Shown piece by piece: positions 8,487-16,948 of a stretch of 64,000 nucleotides of DNA (position 1 is the stretch's first letter; each line of letters starts with the position of its first letter). The stretch is from LMUY01 sp965199165 (lineage in GTDB: Bacteria > Pseudomonadota > Alphaproteobacteria > Acetobacterales > Acetobacteraceae). The position numbers were made by a program, and so were the translations under genes. The stretch lies in NCBI GenBank assembly GCA_965199165.1, contig OZ240681.1, positions 2,542,001 to 2,606,000 of the forward strand, written 5' to 3'. The notes under the pieces were generated by a model. It was not told the DNA's origin. It made no database searches and saw nothing but the letters and a program-made list of their open reading frames with translations.

Positions 8487-9032
8487 TTATAGGCCGAGGA
8501 TCGCCTGCCGCTCCTGCAACGCTGCCGCGATGGCCGCGACGCGCGCCCGGACGTCATCGGCATGCTGCACGATCCAGTCAGGCGGCTGGTCCTGCAAGGC
8601 GCGGCGGAGCATGTCCGCATGGCCGGACAGCGCCATGTCCGCCTGCAACAGCCTGGCAAGCGTATCCGCCTCCAGCCGGTGCCGCTGCGCGATCCGGTCG
8701 TTCTCCGGCACGGGCAGCGAGCGGATGCGGCTGGCGATGGCGCCCACCTGCGCCACCAAACCCTCCAGGACGTGCGCGTCCTTCAGCGCCTGCGGGTCCG
8801 GCCGTGGATGCTCCCGCGACAGGGGCGGCAGCCGGGCCTCGCGGTAGGCGCTTTCGGCGTTGCCGATCGCGACCCGGGCGTCCCCGAGCAGCCCGGCGAC
8901 CTGGTGGCGCACCAGCAGGTCGTCCGCGCGGAGCTGGTTCTCCACGCGGTAGAAGTTGTAGCCCCAGCCGTAGAACAGGTTGACCGCGACCTGGGACACC
9001 GGGTCCGCGTCGTAGAACTCGGACTGGGACAT
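8487..9032 (-). CDS. Uncharacterised protein paired with an SPFH protein
   Basis: I do not recognise the family of this 181-residue, helix-rich, charged protein. It has no obvious signal peptide or membrane segment. It begins MSQSEFYDADPVSQ and contains a Tyr/Phe-rich segment, NLFYGWGYNFYR, near residues 18-29. Its start codon abuts the stop of the upstream SPFH gene with no gap, which implies co-translation and a shared function, possibly a soluble partner of that protein. It converges with clpS. Confidence 0.7.
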   Translation of the reverse strand: MSQSEFYDADPVSQVAVNLFYGWGYNFYRVENQLRADDLLVRHQVAGLLGDARVAIGNAESAYREARLPPLSREHPRPDPQALKDAHVLEGLVAQVGAIASRIRSLPVPENDRIAQRHRLEADTLARLLQADMALSGHADMLRRALQDQPPDWIVQHADDVRARVAAIAAALQERQAILGL

Positions 9033-9881
9033 CTATTTCGGATGTTCCAGCCCGGCCGTCCGGCCCATCGGGATCGTGCCCAAGGGTTGCCCGCCGATGT
9101 TGAAGCTCTCCCCCACCGCCGCGTTCGGGGCCGAGACCAGCCCGGCCTGCGCCATGATCATCGCCAGGTAATAGCGCACCGCCTCCTGCGGCGTCAGCCC
9201 GAACGCCTTGAGCGAGATCAGCTGCCGCATGCGCTCGTCCTTCGGCAGGACCAGGATCTTCAGGTCGTTCAGCATGATGCCGTAGACCTTCAGGAAGTCG
9301 GTCAGGTGTCCCTTCACGGTGTCCCGCAGCTCGCCGATGCGTTCGTTGATCGACTCCAGCGGCGTGACCTGGATGACCTGGTTGATCGCCTGCTCGATCG
9401 CCGGCCCGGCATAGGCGGAAATCTCGTCCGTGTTGATCACCGAGCCGTTGAACGGCAGGTGCTGGATGAGGTCGAGCGCCTCCTGCTTGGTGTCGACGTG
9501 GATGTAGTAGTCCGCCTGCCACGACACCTCGGCCATCTCCGCCGTCGTCGCCGTGCCGACGCTCTTCACCAGCAGCTTGGAGCGGTTGATGTAGATGACC
9601 TCGTAGACCCAAGGGGAGGAGCCGCCGAAGAAGCCTTGCGAGATCGATCCGAACAGGGGCTTGTCCGGCGTGACGAGGGGATACTGTCCGGTCTCGTAGA
9701 CCTGCAGGATCGCCCCGCGGCTTTTCACGACGCAGAAATGGTTGCTCTCCACCGTCAGCAACGACCCGGATACGATGTTCTGGTCGTCCATCAACTTCAT
9801 CGCGACGTTCTTGGTGCCGAGCAGGTCGACGCCCCGGTTGTCCAGCGCGGTGATCACGCTTCGTGTCATTGCCATGGCCAT
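9033..9881 (-). CDS. SPFH (band 7) domain protein
   Basis: A 282-residue SPFH/prohibitin-superfamily protein. The SPFH domain occupies roughly residues 40-210 (SNHFCVVKSRGAILQVYETG, then VTPLESINERIGELR). It lacks the N-terminal membrane anchor typical of flotillins, and its C-terminus carries SFNIGGQPLGTIPMG, as in soluble virion-core-like SPFH proteins. Such proteins assemble into large scaffolds. It is the first gene of a two-gene unit. The 189-bp region upstream contains a MITE-like element. Confidence 0.82.
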   Translation of the reverse strand: MAMAMTRSVITALDNRGVDLLGTKNVAMKLMDDQNIVSGSLLTVESNHFCVVKSRGAILQVYETGQYPLVTPDKPLFGSISQGFFGGSSPWVYEVIYINRSKLLVKSVGTATTAEMAEVSWQADYYIHVDTKQEALDLIQHLPFNGSVINTDEISAYAGPAIEQAINQVIQVTPLESINERIGELRDTVKGHLTDFLKVYGIMLNDLKILVLPKDERMRQLISLKAFGLTPQEAVRYYLAMIMAQAGLVSAPNAAVGESFNIGGQPLGTIPMGRTAGLEHPK

Positions 9882-9908
9882 ACCCTCTGATTTGGTGTCG
9901 GTCTGCTC

Positions 9909-10072
9909 AGTGTCTGTCCGGAACGTCGCTGTGGCGAGTCAGAGGCGCGCTTGCGCGCCGCCCGACGGTGATCTGCGAGCAGCGGAGCGGAGCGGCCATG
10001 TGGGCCGTGAGCACCGGAGCACAGCGGATCGCCGTCGGATGACCGCCACAGTAGACTTTCCGGACAGACACT
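9909..10072. mobile_element. MITE-like element with terminal inverted repeats
   Basis: The 15-mer AGTGTCTGTCCGGAA at 9909-9923 is repeated exactly in inverted orientation at 10058-10072. Similarity continues inward, including CTGTGGCG on both sides, so the repeat spans about 30 bases with mismatches. The 164-bp unit contains no plausible gene. Its right end overlaps the stop codon of the cyclase gene. These features fit a non-autonomous IS-derived element. No convincing target duplication was found. Confidence 0.6.
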
Positions 10073-10847
10073 AAGTTGGGACCATCGCCAGCACGCGGCA
10101 CGGGCTGCCCGAGCCGCCGGCGATCTTCAGCGGCGGCGTGACCAGCACCGCCCCGGTCGGTGGCAGCTGGTCGAGGTTGGCCAGGCTGGCCAAGCCGAAC
10201 TTGCCCGCGCCGTGCATGATGGTGTGGCAGGGGAACGCCGGGTCGAACCCGTGCGCCGCCCCGGCGTCGGTGCCGACGCACTCGGTGCCGAACCCCGCCA
10301 CGTCCCGTTCGAGCGCCAGGAAGCGCACGCAGTCCGCGTCCGGGCCGGGCGTCTGCGGCCCGGTGGCACCGATGTTGAGGAAGGCGTCACCCGTCCGCTT
10401 CGACCAGCCAGACCGCAGCAGCAGCCACGCCCCGGCCGGCACCCGGCCGTGCGCTGCCTCCCACCGCTCCATGTGGCTCCGGGTCAGCAGGAAGCCGGCG
10501 TCAGCGGCACACTCGGCCTCCACGTCCACCACGCAGGCCGGCGCGACGAGCCGGTCCGGCGGGATGGTGTCCGTGGTGTTGTCCGGGCGTTCGCGCCCGG
10601 TGATCCAGTGCACCGGCGCGTCGAAATGCGTGCCGGTATGCTCACCGAGGCTGATGTCGTTCCAATACCAGGCCGGGCCGGCGGCATCGTAGCTGGAGAT
10701 GGTGGTCAGGCGGAACGGCGAGGACTGCGCGAAGGGCGGCGGCAAGCCGATCACCGGGGTGTCGGCCGAAAGCTGCTGCGACAGGTCCACCACGCGGACG
10801 GCGCCGGAGGCGAGCGCACCCACCAACGAGGACAGCACGTCGGCCAT
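10071..10847 (-). CDS. Cyclase family protein (kynurenine formamidase-like metal hydrolase)
   Basis: This 258-residue protein belongs to the cyclase/KynB family of metal-dependent amidohydrolases. The metal-binding signature HTGTHFDAPVHW lies at about residues 70-81. Family members hydrolyse N-formylkynurenine, isatin or related cyclic amides. No tryptophan-catabolism gene is adjacent, so the substrate is open. The terminal TAG lies inside the end of the MITE-like element, so the insertion may have trimmed or replaced the last codons. An ATAATGC word (reverse strand, 10904-10910) lies about 60 bp upstream. Confidence 0.85.
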   Translation of the reverse strand: MADVLSSLVGALASGAVRVVDLSQQLSADTPVIGLPPPFAQSSPFRLTTISSYDAAGPAWYWNDISLGEHTGTHFDAPVHWITGRERPDNTTDTIPPDRLVAPACVVDVEAECAADAGFLLTRSHMERWEAAHGRVPAGAWLLLRSGWSKRTGDAFLNIGATGPQTPGPDADCVRFLALERDVAGFGTECVGTDAGAAHGFDPAFPCHTIMHGAGKFGLASLANLDQLPPTGAVLVTPPLKIAGGSGSPCRVLAMVPT

Positions 10848-10995
10848 ACACGAACCCCCGGACCTGGCGCGCGGAGAGTGGATCAGGATGGTTTAGGAGT
10901 GAAGCATTATCTTCCAGCGCCGCTATGGCGTGTGCTTTGGTCCCGCAGCCGCGGAGCACGCGCCATGAACGCTGTCCGGGTTGAGACGAGCGGTG

Positions 10996-11607
10996 CTAAG
11001 CCGAACGCCTGATCTCGACCGCGCCGAAGGCGGCCAGCGCCGCGCCGGCAATCCGGTCGATCCAGCGCCGGGCGCGCTGGCCGATGGCGTGGCGGACGGC
11101 ACTGACCCCGCCGACGATGCCGCACCACCACAGCATCGACCCGGCCAGGACCCCGCCGACCGTGGCGGCCGCGCTACCCGGCGCAAAACCGTCCGGCGGC
11201 GCCATGCTGGCGAAGATGGCGGCGAACATCACGATGGTCGGCGGGTTCGTCAGCGTGAGCAGGAGGGCGCTGGCGAAGGCGCGCACCGCCCCGACTTGAG
11301 GCGCCGCGGTCGCACCCTCGGGACGCCGGGCGAACACCGTGCGGAGGCCGAGATACAGCAGGAACAGCCCGGCCGCGAGGTGCAGCGGGCGCTCGTGCGC
11401 CAGCATGAACCGCGACAGGCCGGCCAGTCCGAGCACGGCGACGCAGCCATAGGCGGCGTCCCCCATCGCGATGCCGCAGCCCGTCGCCAGCCCGGGCCGC
11501 CAACCCTGCGACAGGGTGCGGCGCATGCACAACAGGCTCATCGGCCCCACCGGCGCCGCGACCGCCAGCCCGAAGCCCATGCCCTTCAAGAACAGCCACA
11601 GCGTCAT
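10996..11607 (-). CDS. LysE/RhtB family amino-acid exporter
   Basis: A 203-residue integral membrane protein with five to six hydrophobic segments. It starts with the hallmark N-terminus of LysE-type exporters, GFGLAVAAPVGPMSLLCMRR, at residues 11-30, and a second conserved motif, LLLTLTNPPTIV, lies near residue 115. Members export amino acids or related metabolites. The gene is on the same strand as the cyclase but 148 bp upstream of it, so shared transcription is possible but unproven. Confidence 0.88.
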   Translation of the reverse strand: MTLWLFLKGMGFGLAVAAPVGPMSLLCMRRTLSQGWRPGLATGCGIAMGDAAYGCVAVLGLAGLSRFMLAHERPLHLAAGLFLLYLGLRTVFARRPEGATAAPQVGAVRAFASALLLTLTNPPTIVMFAAIFASMAPPDGFAPGSAAATVGGVLAGSMLWWCGIVGGVSAVRHAIGQRARRWIDRIAGAALAAFGAVEIRRSA

Positions 11608-11772
11608 CGCACCCCTCCTGCGTCCGGGAAGATATCACCACGGTTCGGCCTTGCCGGCATCCCCTGTGCTGTTGCGGCATCGTGGAACGGCAAAATGTCA
11701 CGGGAGATGAAGTTTCCTTTGTAACCCACTATAGCGAAGCGCTATTGGCCAAGCAGTATCAGGAGCGTTCGG

Positions 11773-12606
11773 ATGGACCGTTTTGCCGTCGCAATGGGAT
11801 TGGCCGCCGCGATCGCAGCCGCACCCCTCGCGGCGCATGCCCAGGCGGAGCAGCAATCGCTGGTCGACCGGTCGACCCTGGCGGCGCAGGACATGCTGAA
11901 CGACAAGGACGGGACGGAGGCGCAAACCATGTTGCGCAAGGCCCGCGCGGTGATGATTTGCCCGCAGGTCTTCCGCGCCGGCTTCCTGTTCGGCGGCCAG
12001 GGCGGGGACTGCGTGCTGGCTGCGCGCGACGGCAACGGCTCCTGGTCCTCCCCGGCGTTCTACGGCCTCGGCTCCGGCTCGTTCGGTTTCCAGGCGGGGC
12101 TGCAGGACAGCGAGGTCATGATGATGATCCTGACCGAGAAGGGTTTGCGGGCCGTCATGGACGACCAGTTCAAGATCGGCGCCGATGCCGGCGGCGTGCT
12201 GGTGAAGTGGGGCGGCGGGATCGAGGGCGCGACCACGGCGGCGGTGGGCGCCGACATCGTCGGCTACACGCGGTCACGCGGCCTCTACGCCGGGATTTCG
12301 CTCTCGGGCAGCGTGATGACGACCAAGAGCGCGTGGAACCAGGCGTATTACGGCAAGGAGGAGGCGGCGCAGCAGATCGTCATCTCCATGGATGCGAACA
12401 ACCCCGGCGCATCGCCGCTGCGGGAGGTGCTGGGGAAATATGGGGCCAGCGTGACGGCCGCGGCGCCGGGCGAGATGAAGGTCGCCAGCGCGCAGCCGCT
12501 TGCCTCGACCGATCCGGCACCGCGGGCGGTCGCCAGGCCGGCGAGCGTGACGCCGGTGCAGCGTCAGCCCTTGCCTCTACCGCCAGTCGCACCGCGGCGG
12601 TACTAG
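11773..12606 (+). CDS. SYLF (YSC84/DUF500) lipid-binding domain protein, exported
   Basis: A 277-residue protein with a clear Sec signal peptide (hydrophobic residues 8-22, cleavage after AAHA) and a SYLF domain from about residue 45 to 225. Family features include SGSFGFQAGLQ and YAGISLSGSVM. SYLF proteins bind phospholipids and are found in the bacterial periplasm or envelope. The C-terminal 45 residues are Pro/Ala-rich and probably unstructured. Upstream, ATAGCG-aag-CGCTAT at about 11735-11749 forms a small inverted repeat. The gene converges with phaR. Confidence 0.85.
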   Translation: MDRFAVAMGLAAAIAAAPLAAHAQAEQQSLVDRSTLAAQDMLNDKDGTEAQTMLRKARAVMICPQVFRAGFLFGGQGGDCVLAARDGNGSWSSPAFYGLGSGSFGFQAGLQDSEVMMMILTEKGLRAVMDDQFKIGADAGGVLVKWGGGIEGATTAAVGADIVGYTRSRGLYAGISLSGSVMTTKSAWNQAYYGKEEAAQQIVISMDANNPGASPLREVLGKYGASVTAAAPGEMKVASAQPLASTDPAPRAVARPASVTPVQRQPLPLPPVAPRRY

Positions 12607-12645
12607 CGCCACAGTCCGGTACCGCAGCCAGAGGGAGACGGTGTA

Positions 12646-13353
12646 CTAGACTTCCCCGGCAGCTTCGCCTTGCGGGATGACGTCTGCTGCCTTCACCGCG
12701 TCGGCGGACTTCCTGCCGGAGCGGGGCTTGTCGTGGGCGACGGCTTCGGCGCGGGCGGCAGCCAGTTGCAGGCGCAGCATGTCGATTTCGCTTTGCATCG
12801 CGGCAACGTCGCCGGTCGGCGCCTTCGGCTCGGCCGGCGTCGCAGGATCGGCGCCCGGGGGCTGCCCGGCGCCGCGGTAGAACGGCGTGAACAGGCTCAT
12901 CGCCCGCTCCATGATCTCCATGTTCTGCCGCCCGACCTCCTGCATGCCGGGGAACAGGTTGCCCATGGTGGCCTGCATGGTGGACCGCATCGTCTCCTGC
13001 TGGGTGGCGAAGGACGACATCGCCTGCTCCAGGTAGGGCGGCACGAATTGCTGGAGACTGTCGCCGTAGAAGCCGATGATCTGCCGCAGGAACGCCGTCG
13101 GCAGCATGGCACGGCCCTTGCTCTCCTCCTCGACGATGATCTGCGTCAGCACGCCGCGGGTGATGTCTTCCCCGGTCTTGGCGTCGTACACGACGAAGTC
13201 GCGCCCGACCCGTATCATCCCGGCCAGGTTGTCCAGCGTGATGTAACTGGAACTCTCGGTGTTGTAGAGGCGTCGGTTGGCGTATTTCTTCACCACGACC
13301 ACCGACTGCGCGGCCTTCCCCTCCGATGACGGGCTGGACTCGGACACTGACAT
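12646..13353 (-). CDS. phaR: Polyhydroxyalkanoate synthesis repressor PhaR
   Basis: PhaR binds DNA upstream of phasin and pha genes and also binds PHA granules, coupling expression to polymer accumulation. The protein has 235 residues if started at MSVSESSP (13353), which is preceded by a GGAGGG ribosome site. An in-frame ATG 57 bases upstream is less likely. The N-terminal DNA-binding domain is unmistakable (KKYANRRLYNTESSSYITL, about residues 22-40) and is followed by the accumulation-regulator domain. It opens a PHA gene block. Confidence 0.93.
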   Translation of the reverse strand: MSVSESSPSSEGKAAQSVVVVKKYANRRLYNTESSSYITLDNLAGMIRVGRDFVVYDAKTGEDITRGVLTQIIVEEESKGRAMLPTAFLRQIIGFYGDSLQQFVPPYLEQAMSSFATQQETMRSTMQATMGNLFPGMQEVGRQNMEIMERAMSLFTPFYRGAGQPPGADPATPAEPKAPTGDVAAMQSEIDMLRLQLAAARAEAVAHDKPRSGRKSADAVKAADVIPQGEAAGEV

Positions 13354-13433
13354 TGAACCCTCCATGCAGCGCACCATAGCACGTGGTTCGAGGAACGGAC
13401 GACTGGCCACGCCGGCGAACGGAGTATGTGGGG

Positions 13434-13721
13434 ATGGACACGGGCGCAGTCGACCCGCAGGACTGGATCACCCTATGGCAGAGCGAATTGGCCGCGCTGG
13501 CGGTGGACCGCGAGGCGCACGAGGGCCTGGCCGCCCTGTCACAGGCCTGGACGGCGCTGAGCCATGAGCGGGATGACGGACCGGCCGGACGCGCCGGCGC
13601 CGATGCGCCGCCGGGGACCGCGGCCGCTGGCGCTGCACCTGGGCCTGGCGATGAGATCGACCGGCTTCGGCGCCGCATCGCCGAACTCGAGCGTGCCGCC
13701 GATCCCGACCGGAGCCGTTGA
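13434..13721 (+). CDS. Small PHA-cluster protein of unknown function
   Basis: A 95-residue protein starting MDTGAVDPQDW. It has an acidic N-terminal helix (WITLWQSELAALAVDREAHE, residues 11-30), an Ala/Gly/Pro linker and a short C-terminal coiled coil (EIDRLRRRIAELERA). Its last 158 bases overlap the start of the next gene in another frame. It lies between phaR and a PhaC-like gene, so a role at the PHA granule is plausible. I do not recognise a named family. Confidence 0.6.
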   Translation: MDTGAVDPQDWITLWQSELAALAVDREAHEGLAALSQAWTALSHERDDGPAGRAGADAPPGTAAAGAAPGPGDEIDRLRRRIAELERAADPDRSR

Positions 13722-14688
13722 CGCCGCGCTGATCCGCGGCATCGCCGCCTACCGCCGCCATCCCTACCACCGTAGCCTGACGGACCCGCCCGTATTGTGG
13801 GCCGAAGGCGGCAGCCGGCTGCTGGACTATGGCGGCGAGGGCAGGCTGCTGCTGGTGGTGCCCAGCCTGATCAACCGGGCCTACATCCTGGACCTGGCGG
13901 CCGAGCGCTCCATGCTGCGGTTCTGGGCCGCCAACGGCCTGCACCCGGTGCTGCTGGACTGGGGCTGGCCCGGCGCCGAGGAGCGGCGCTACACCCTGAC
14001 GGACTACGTGGCCGGCCGGCTCGCGCGTGCGATGGCCGCCCTTCCCGGCCCGGTGACGCTGGTGGGCTACTGCATGGGCGGGTTGCTGGCCCTGGCCGCG
14101 GCGCTGCGCCTCCCGCACCAGGTGGGCGGGCTGGTGCTGCTGGCCACGCCGTGGGATTTCCATGCCGCGGCACTGGAGGCCGGGCAGGCGGCGTCGATGG
14201 CTGCGCTGCAGCTGGCGCCCGCCCTGGCGGCCGGCACCTTGCCGGTCGACGCGCTGCAGGGCCTGTTCGCCATGCAGGGTGCCGAGGGCGTCGCGGCGCG
14301 CTACCGCGGCTTCCCCGCCCTGGACCCGGGGAGCGAGCGCGCCCGGATGTTCGTGGCCCTGGAGGATTGGCTGTCGGACGGCGTCCCGCTCGCGGGGCCG
14401 GTGGCGGCGGAATGCATCGCCGGCTGGTATGGCGAGAACACGCCAGCCACCTGCGAGTGGCGCATCGACGGCGCAACCGTCGACCCGGCAGCGCTGCGTG
14501 TGCCCACGTTGGTGGCACTGCCGGCGCGGGACCGGATCGTGCCGCTCGCCAGCGCGGCGCCGCTGGCCGGGCTCATCCCCGGGGCGGCCGTGCTTCACCC
14601 GAACGGCGGCCATGTCGGGATGATCGCGGGCGAGCGGGCCCGCACCGAACTGTGGCAGCCGGCGATGGACTGGTTGCGGCGCTCCTGA
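13564..14688 (+). CDS. PhaC-like alpha/beta-hydrolase
   Basis: A 374-residue alpha/beta-hydrolase related to the C-terminal half of PHA synthases. Its nucleophile elbow is GYCMGG (near residue 168), with Cys as in PhaC rather than Ser. The segment VPSLINRAYILDL resembles the conserved PhaC strand-loop region. It is much shorter than PhaC and lacks the N-terminal domain, so it may be a depolymerase or a synthase-related thioesterase. The start is uncertain: ATG at 13564 overlaps the previous gene by 158 bp, and ATG at 13603 (MRRRGPRPLAL) also fits. It lies directly upstream of phaA. Confidence 0.78.
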   Translation: MSGMTDRPDAPAPMRRRGPRPLALHLGLAMRSTGFGAASPNSSVPPIPTGAVDAALIRGIAAYRRHPYHRSLTDPPVLWAEGGSRLLDYGGEGRLLLVVPSLINRAYILDLAAERSMLRFWAANGLHPVLLDWGWPGAEERRYTLTDYVAGRLARAMAALPGPVTLVGYCMGGLLALAAALRLPHQVGGLVLLATPWDFHAAALEAGQAASMAALQLAPALAAGTLPVDALQGLFAMQGAEGVAARYRGFPALDPGSERARMFVALEDWLSDGVPLAGPVAAECIAGWYGENTPATCEWRIDGATVDPAALRVPTLVALPARDRIVPLASAAPLAGLIPGAAVLHPNGGHVGMIAGERARTELWQPAMDWLRRS

Positions 14689-14727
14689 CCGCTTATCTGT
14701 ATCGGCAAAATCAGGGAGCCTGCCGCC

Positions 14728-15915
14728 ATGTCCGCCTCCGCCCACGAAGACATCGTCATCGTCGCCGCCGCCCGTACTCCGGTCGGCAGCTTCAACGGCG
14801 CGTTCGGCAGCGTGCCTGCCCATGTCCTGGGCACGGCTGCCCTGTCGGCTGCCATGGCGCGCGCCAAGCTGGAGGCGGGTGACGTGGACGAGGTCATCCT
14901 GGGCCACGTGCTGACGGCCGGGGCCGGTCAGAACCCGGCACGTCAGGCGGCGATGGCCGCCGGCATCCCGGACAGCAAGACCGCGTTCGTGATCAACCAG
15001 GTCTGCGGCTCCGGCCTGCGCTCGGTGGCGCTGGCGGCGCAGCAGATCCGCACCGGCGAGAGCACCGTGGTGCTGGCCGGCGGGCAGGAAAGCATGAGCA
15101 TGGCGCCGCATGCCGCCTACCTGCGGGCCGGGCAGAAGATGGGTGACCTGGCGATGGTCGACACCATGCTGAAGGACGGGCTGATCGACGCCTTCCAGGG
15201 CTATCACATGGGCACCACGGCGGAGAACGTGGCCAAGCACTACCAGATCACCCGCGAGCAGCAGGATGCCTTCGCCGCCCGGTCACAGCAGAAGGCGTCG
15301 GCCGCGCAGAAGGCGGGCCGCTTCAAGGACGAGATCGTCCCCGTGACGGTGAAGGGCCGCAAGGGCGACACGGTGGTCAGCGAGGACGAGTATATCCGTC
15401 ACGACTCCTCGCCGGAGGGCATGGCCAAGCTGCGCCCGGCCTTTTCCAAGGACGGCAGCGTGACCGCGGGCAACGCCAGCGGCATCAATGACGGCGCCGC
15501 AGCCCTGGTGGTGATGAGCGCGGCGGAGGCGGCCCGGCGCGGACTGACCCCGCTGGCGCGCATCGCCGCATTCGCCACGGCCGGCGTGGACCCGGCGGTG
15601 ATGGGCACCGGCCCGATCCCCGCCAGCCGCAAGGCGTTGAACCGCGCCGGTTGGAAGACGGACGACTTGGACCTGATCGAGGCCAACGAGGCGTTCGCCG
15701 CGCAGGCCTGTGCCGTCAACAAGGACCTGGCCTGGGACACCGAGCGCGTGAACGTGAACGGCGGCGCCATCGCCATCGGCCACCCGATCGGCGCCTCGGG
15801 CGCGCGGGTGCTGGTGACGCTGCTGCACGAGATGGCCAAGCGCGACGCCCACAAGGGGTTGGCGACGCTCTGCATCGGCGGGGGCATGGGCGTGGCCATG
15901 TGCCTGGAACGATAG
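14728..15915 (+). CDS. phaA: Acetyl-CoA C-acetyltransferase (beta-ketothiolase)
   Basis: The enzyme condenses two acetyl-CoA into acetoacetyl-CoA, the first step of PHB synthesis. The 395-residue length is typical. The acyl-enzyme cysteine is in NQVCGSGLRSV at about residue 92. The C-terminal motifs GHPIGASGAR and CIGGGMGVAMCLER hold the catalytic His and second Cys. It follows the PhaC-like hydrolase by 39 bases and precedes phaB, so it should serve polymer synthesis. Confidence 0.95.
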   Translation: MSASAHEDIVIVAAARTPVGSFNGAFGSVPAHVLGTAALSAAMARAKLEAGDVDEVILGHVLTAGAGQNPARQAAMAAGIPDSKTAFVINQVCGSGLRSVALAAQQIRTGESTVVLAGGQESMSMAPHAAYLRAGQKMGDLAMVDTMLKDGLIDAFQGYHMGTTAENVAKHYQITREQQDAFAARSQQKASAAQKAGRFKDEIVPVTVKGRKGDTVVSEDEYIRHDSSPEGMAKLRPAFSKDGSVTAGNASGINDGAAALVVMSAAEAARRGLTPLARIAAFATAGVDPAVMGTGPIPASRKALNRAGWKTDDLDLIEANEAFAAQACAVNKDLAWDTERVNVNGGAIAIGHPIGASGARVLVTLLHEMAKRDAHKGLATLCIGGGMGVAMCLER

Positions 15916-15933
15916 GGCGTCCGTCTCACTCTT

Positions 15934-16033
15934 CTCCATCTTCTTTTGGGAAAGGGTCGGGGAGAGGGCTGGCGCGCACCATCGTGCGGGTGTGCCCCTC
16001 ACCCAACCCTGCCCCATAAAGAGAGGGCTTCTA
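15934..16033. repeat. GGGAGAGGG/CCCTCACCC intergenic repeat
   Basis: This stretch between phaA and phaB carries a diverged copy of the local repeat family (AAAGGGTCGGGGAGAGGG ... CCCCTCACCCAACCCTGCCCC ... GAGAGGGC). The rest of the 229-bp gap holds no visible gene. The phaB ribosome site AGGGAGGA lies at its right end. Confidence 0.6.
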
Positions 16034-16144
16034 GGACAGCCGGGAGAAGGTGGACCCGTTGCGCTCCGGGTGAAGGCGGGCAAGGATATTGCTCGGTGGC
16101 GCTCGGGTTGAACCGGGCGGACAGCCGCAGCAGGGAGGATCGTG

Positions 16145-16867
16145 ATGGCACGGGTAGCTTTGGTCACCGGCGGGACGCGCGGCATCGGCGAGGCGATCAG
16201 CATGGCGCTGCACGCGGCCGGCCGCACGGTCGTGGCGAGCTATGTCGGCAACGAACACGCCGCCAAGAGCTTCAGCGAGGCGACCGGCATCACGGTCGTA
16301 AAGTTCGACGCGGGCGACTTCGCCTCCTGCGAGGTGGCGGTCAAGCAGATCAGCGACCAGCACGGGCCGGTGGAAATCCTGGTCAACAACGCCGGGATCA
16401 CCCGGGATGGCACGATGTCGCGCATGACGCGGGACATGTGGGATGCGGTGATGGATACCAATCTTGGGTCCTGCTTCAACCTCTGCAAGCTCACCTTCGA
16501 TGGGATGCGGCAGGCCAAGTTCGGCCGGGTGGTGAATATCGGCTCCATCAACGGGCAGGCGGGCCAATATGGCCAGGTGAACTACGCCGCCGCCAAGTCC
16601 GGCATCCACGGCTTCACCAAGGCGCTGGCGCAGGAGGGTGCACGCTACGGCATCACCGTGAACGCGATCGCGCCGGGCTACGTGGACACGGAGATGGTGC
16701 GGGCCGTGCCCCCGGACGTGCTGACCAAGATCGTCGCGCGCATCCCGATGGGGCGGCTGGGCCATGCCAGCGACATCGCCCGCGGCGTGGTGTTCCTGAC
16801 CAGCGACGACGGCGACTTCATCACCGGCTCCACCCTATCGATCAACGGCGGCCAGCACATGTATTAG
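16145..16867 (+). CDS. phaB: Acetoacetyl-CoA reductase
   Basis: PhaB reduces acetoacetyl-CoA to (R)-3-hydroxybutyryl-CoA with NADPH. It is a 240-residue short-chain dehydrogenase/reductase with the cofactor motif TGGTRGIG near residue 8, the NNAGITRDGTM segment, and the catalytic Tyr and Lys in YAAAKSG near residue 149. The ATG at 16145 was preferred to the adjacent GTG because an AGGGAGGA ribosome site is correctly spaced for it. It supplies monomer for phaC on the opposite strand. Confidence 0.95.
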   Translation: MARVALVTGGTRGIGEAISMALHAAGRTVVASYVGNEHAAKSFSEATGITVVKFDAGDFASCEVAVKQISDQHGPVEILVNNAGITRDGTMSRMTRDMWDAVMDTNLGSCFNLCKLTFDGMRQAKFGRVVNIGSINGQAGQYGQVNYAAAKSGIHGFTKALAQEGARYGITVNAIAPGYVDTEMVRAVPPDVLTKIVARIPMGRLGHASDIARGVVFLTSDDGDFITGSTLSINGGQHMY

Positions 16868-16892
16868 GCAGATCCCACACCTACCAGTCAAA

Positions 16893-16927
16893 CCCTCTCC
16901 CTCTGGGAGAGGGCAGGCTGAGGGTCG
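16893..16927. repeat. CCCTCTCCC-n-GGGAGAGGG palindromic repeat
   Basis: A palindrome with CCCTCTCCC and GGGAGAGGG arms (16893-16913), followed by CAGGCTGAGGGT, lies between the convergent phaB and phaC genes. It belongs to the family seen at 20982, 21320 and 21356. It could act as a bidirectional terminator hairpin, although no T-run follows. Confidence 0.65.
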
Positions 16928-16948
16928 CACACCATCGAGGCAGTTACG

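Noticed and set aside
16891..16927. CCCTCTCCC palindrome as a dedicated intrinsic terminator
   Set aside because: The hairpin is strong but lacks a T-run, and the same sequence recurs in non-terminator positions. It was therefore kept as a repeat.
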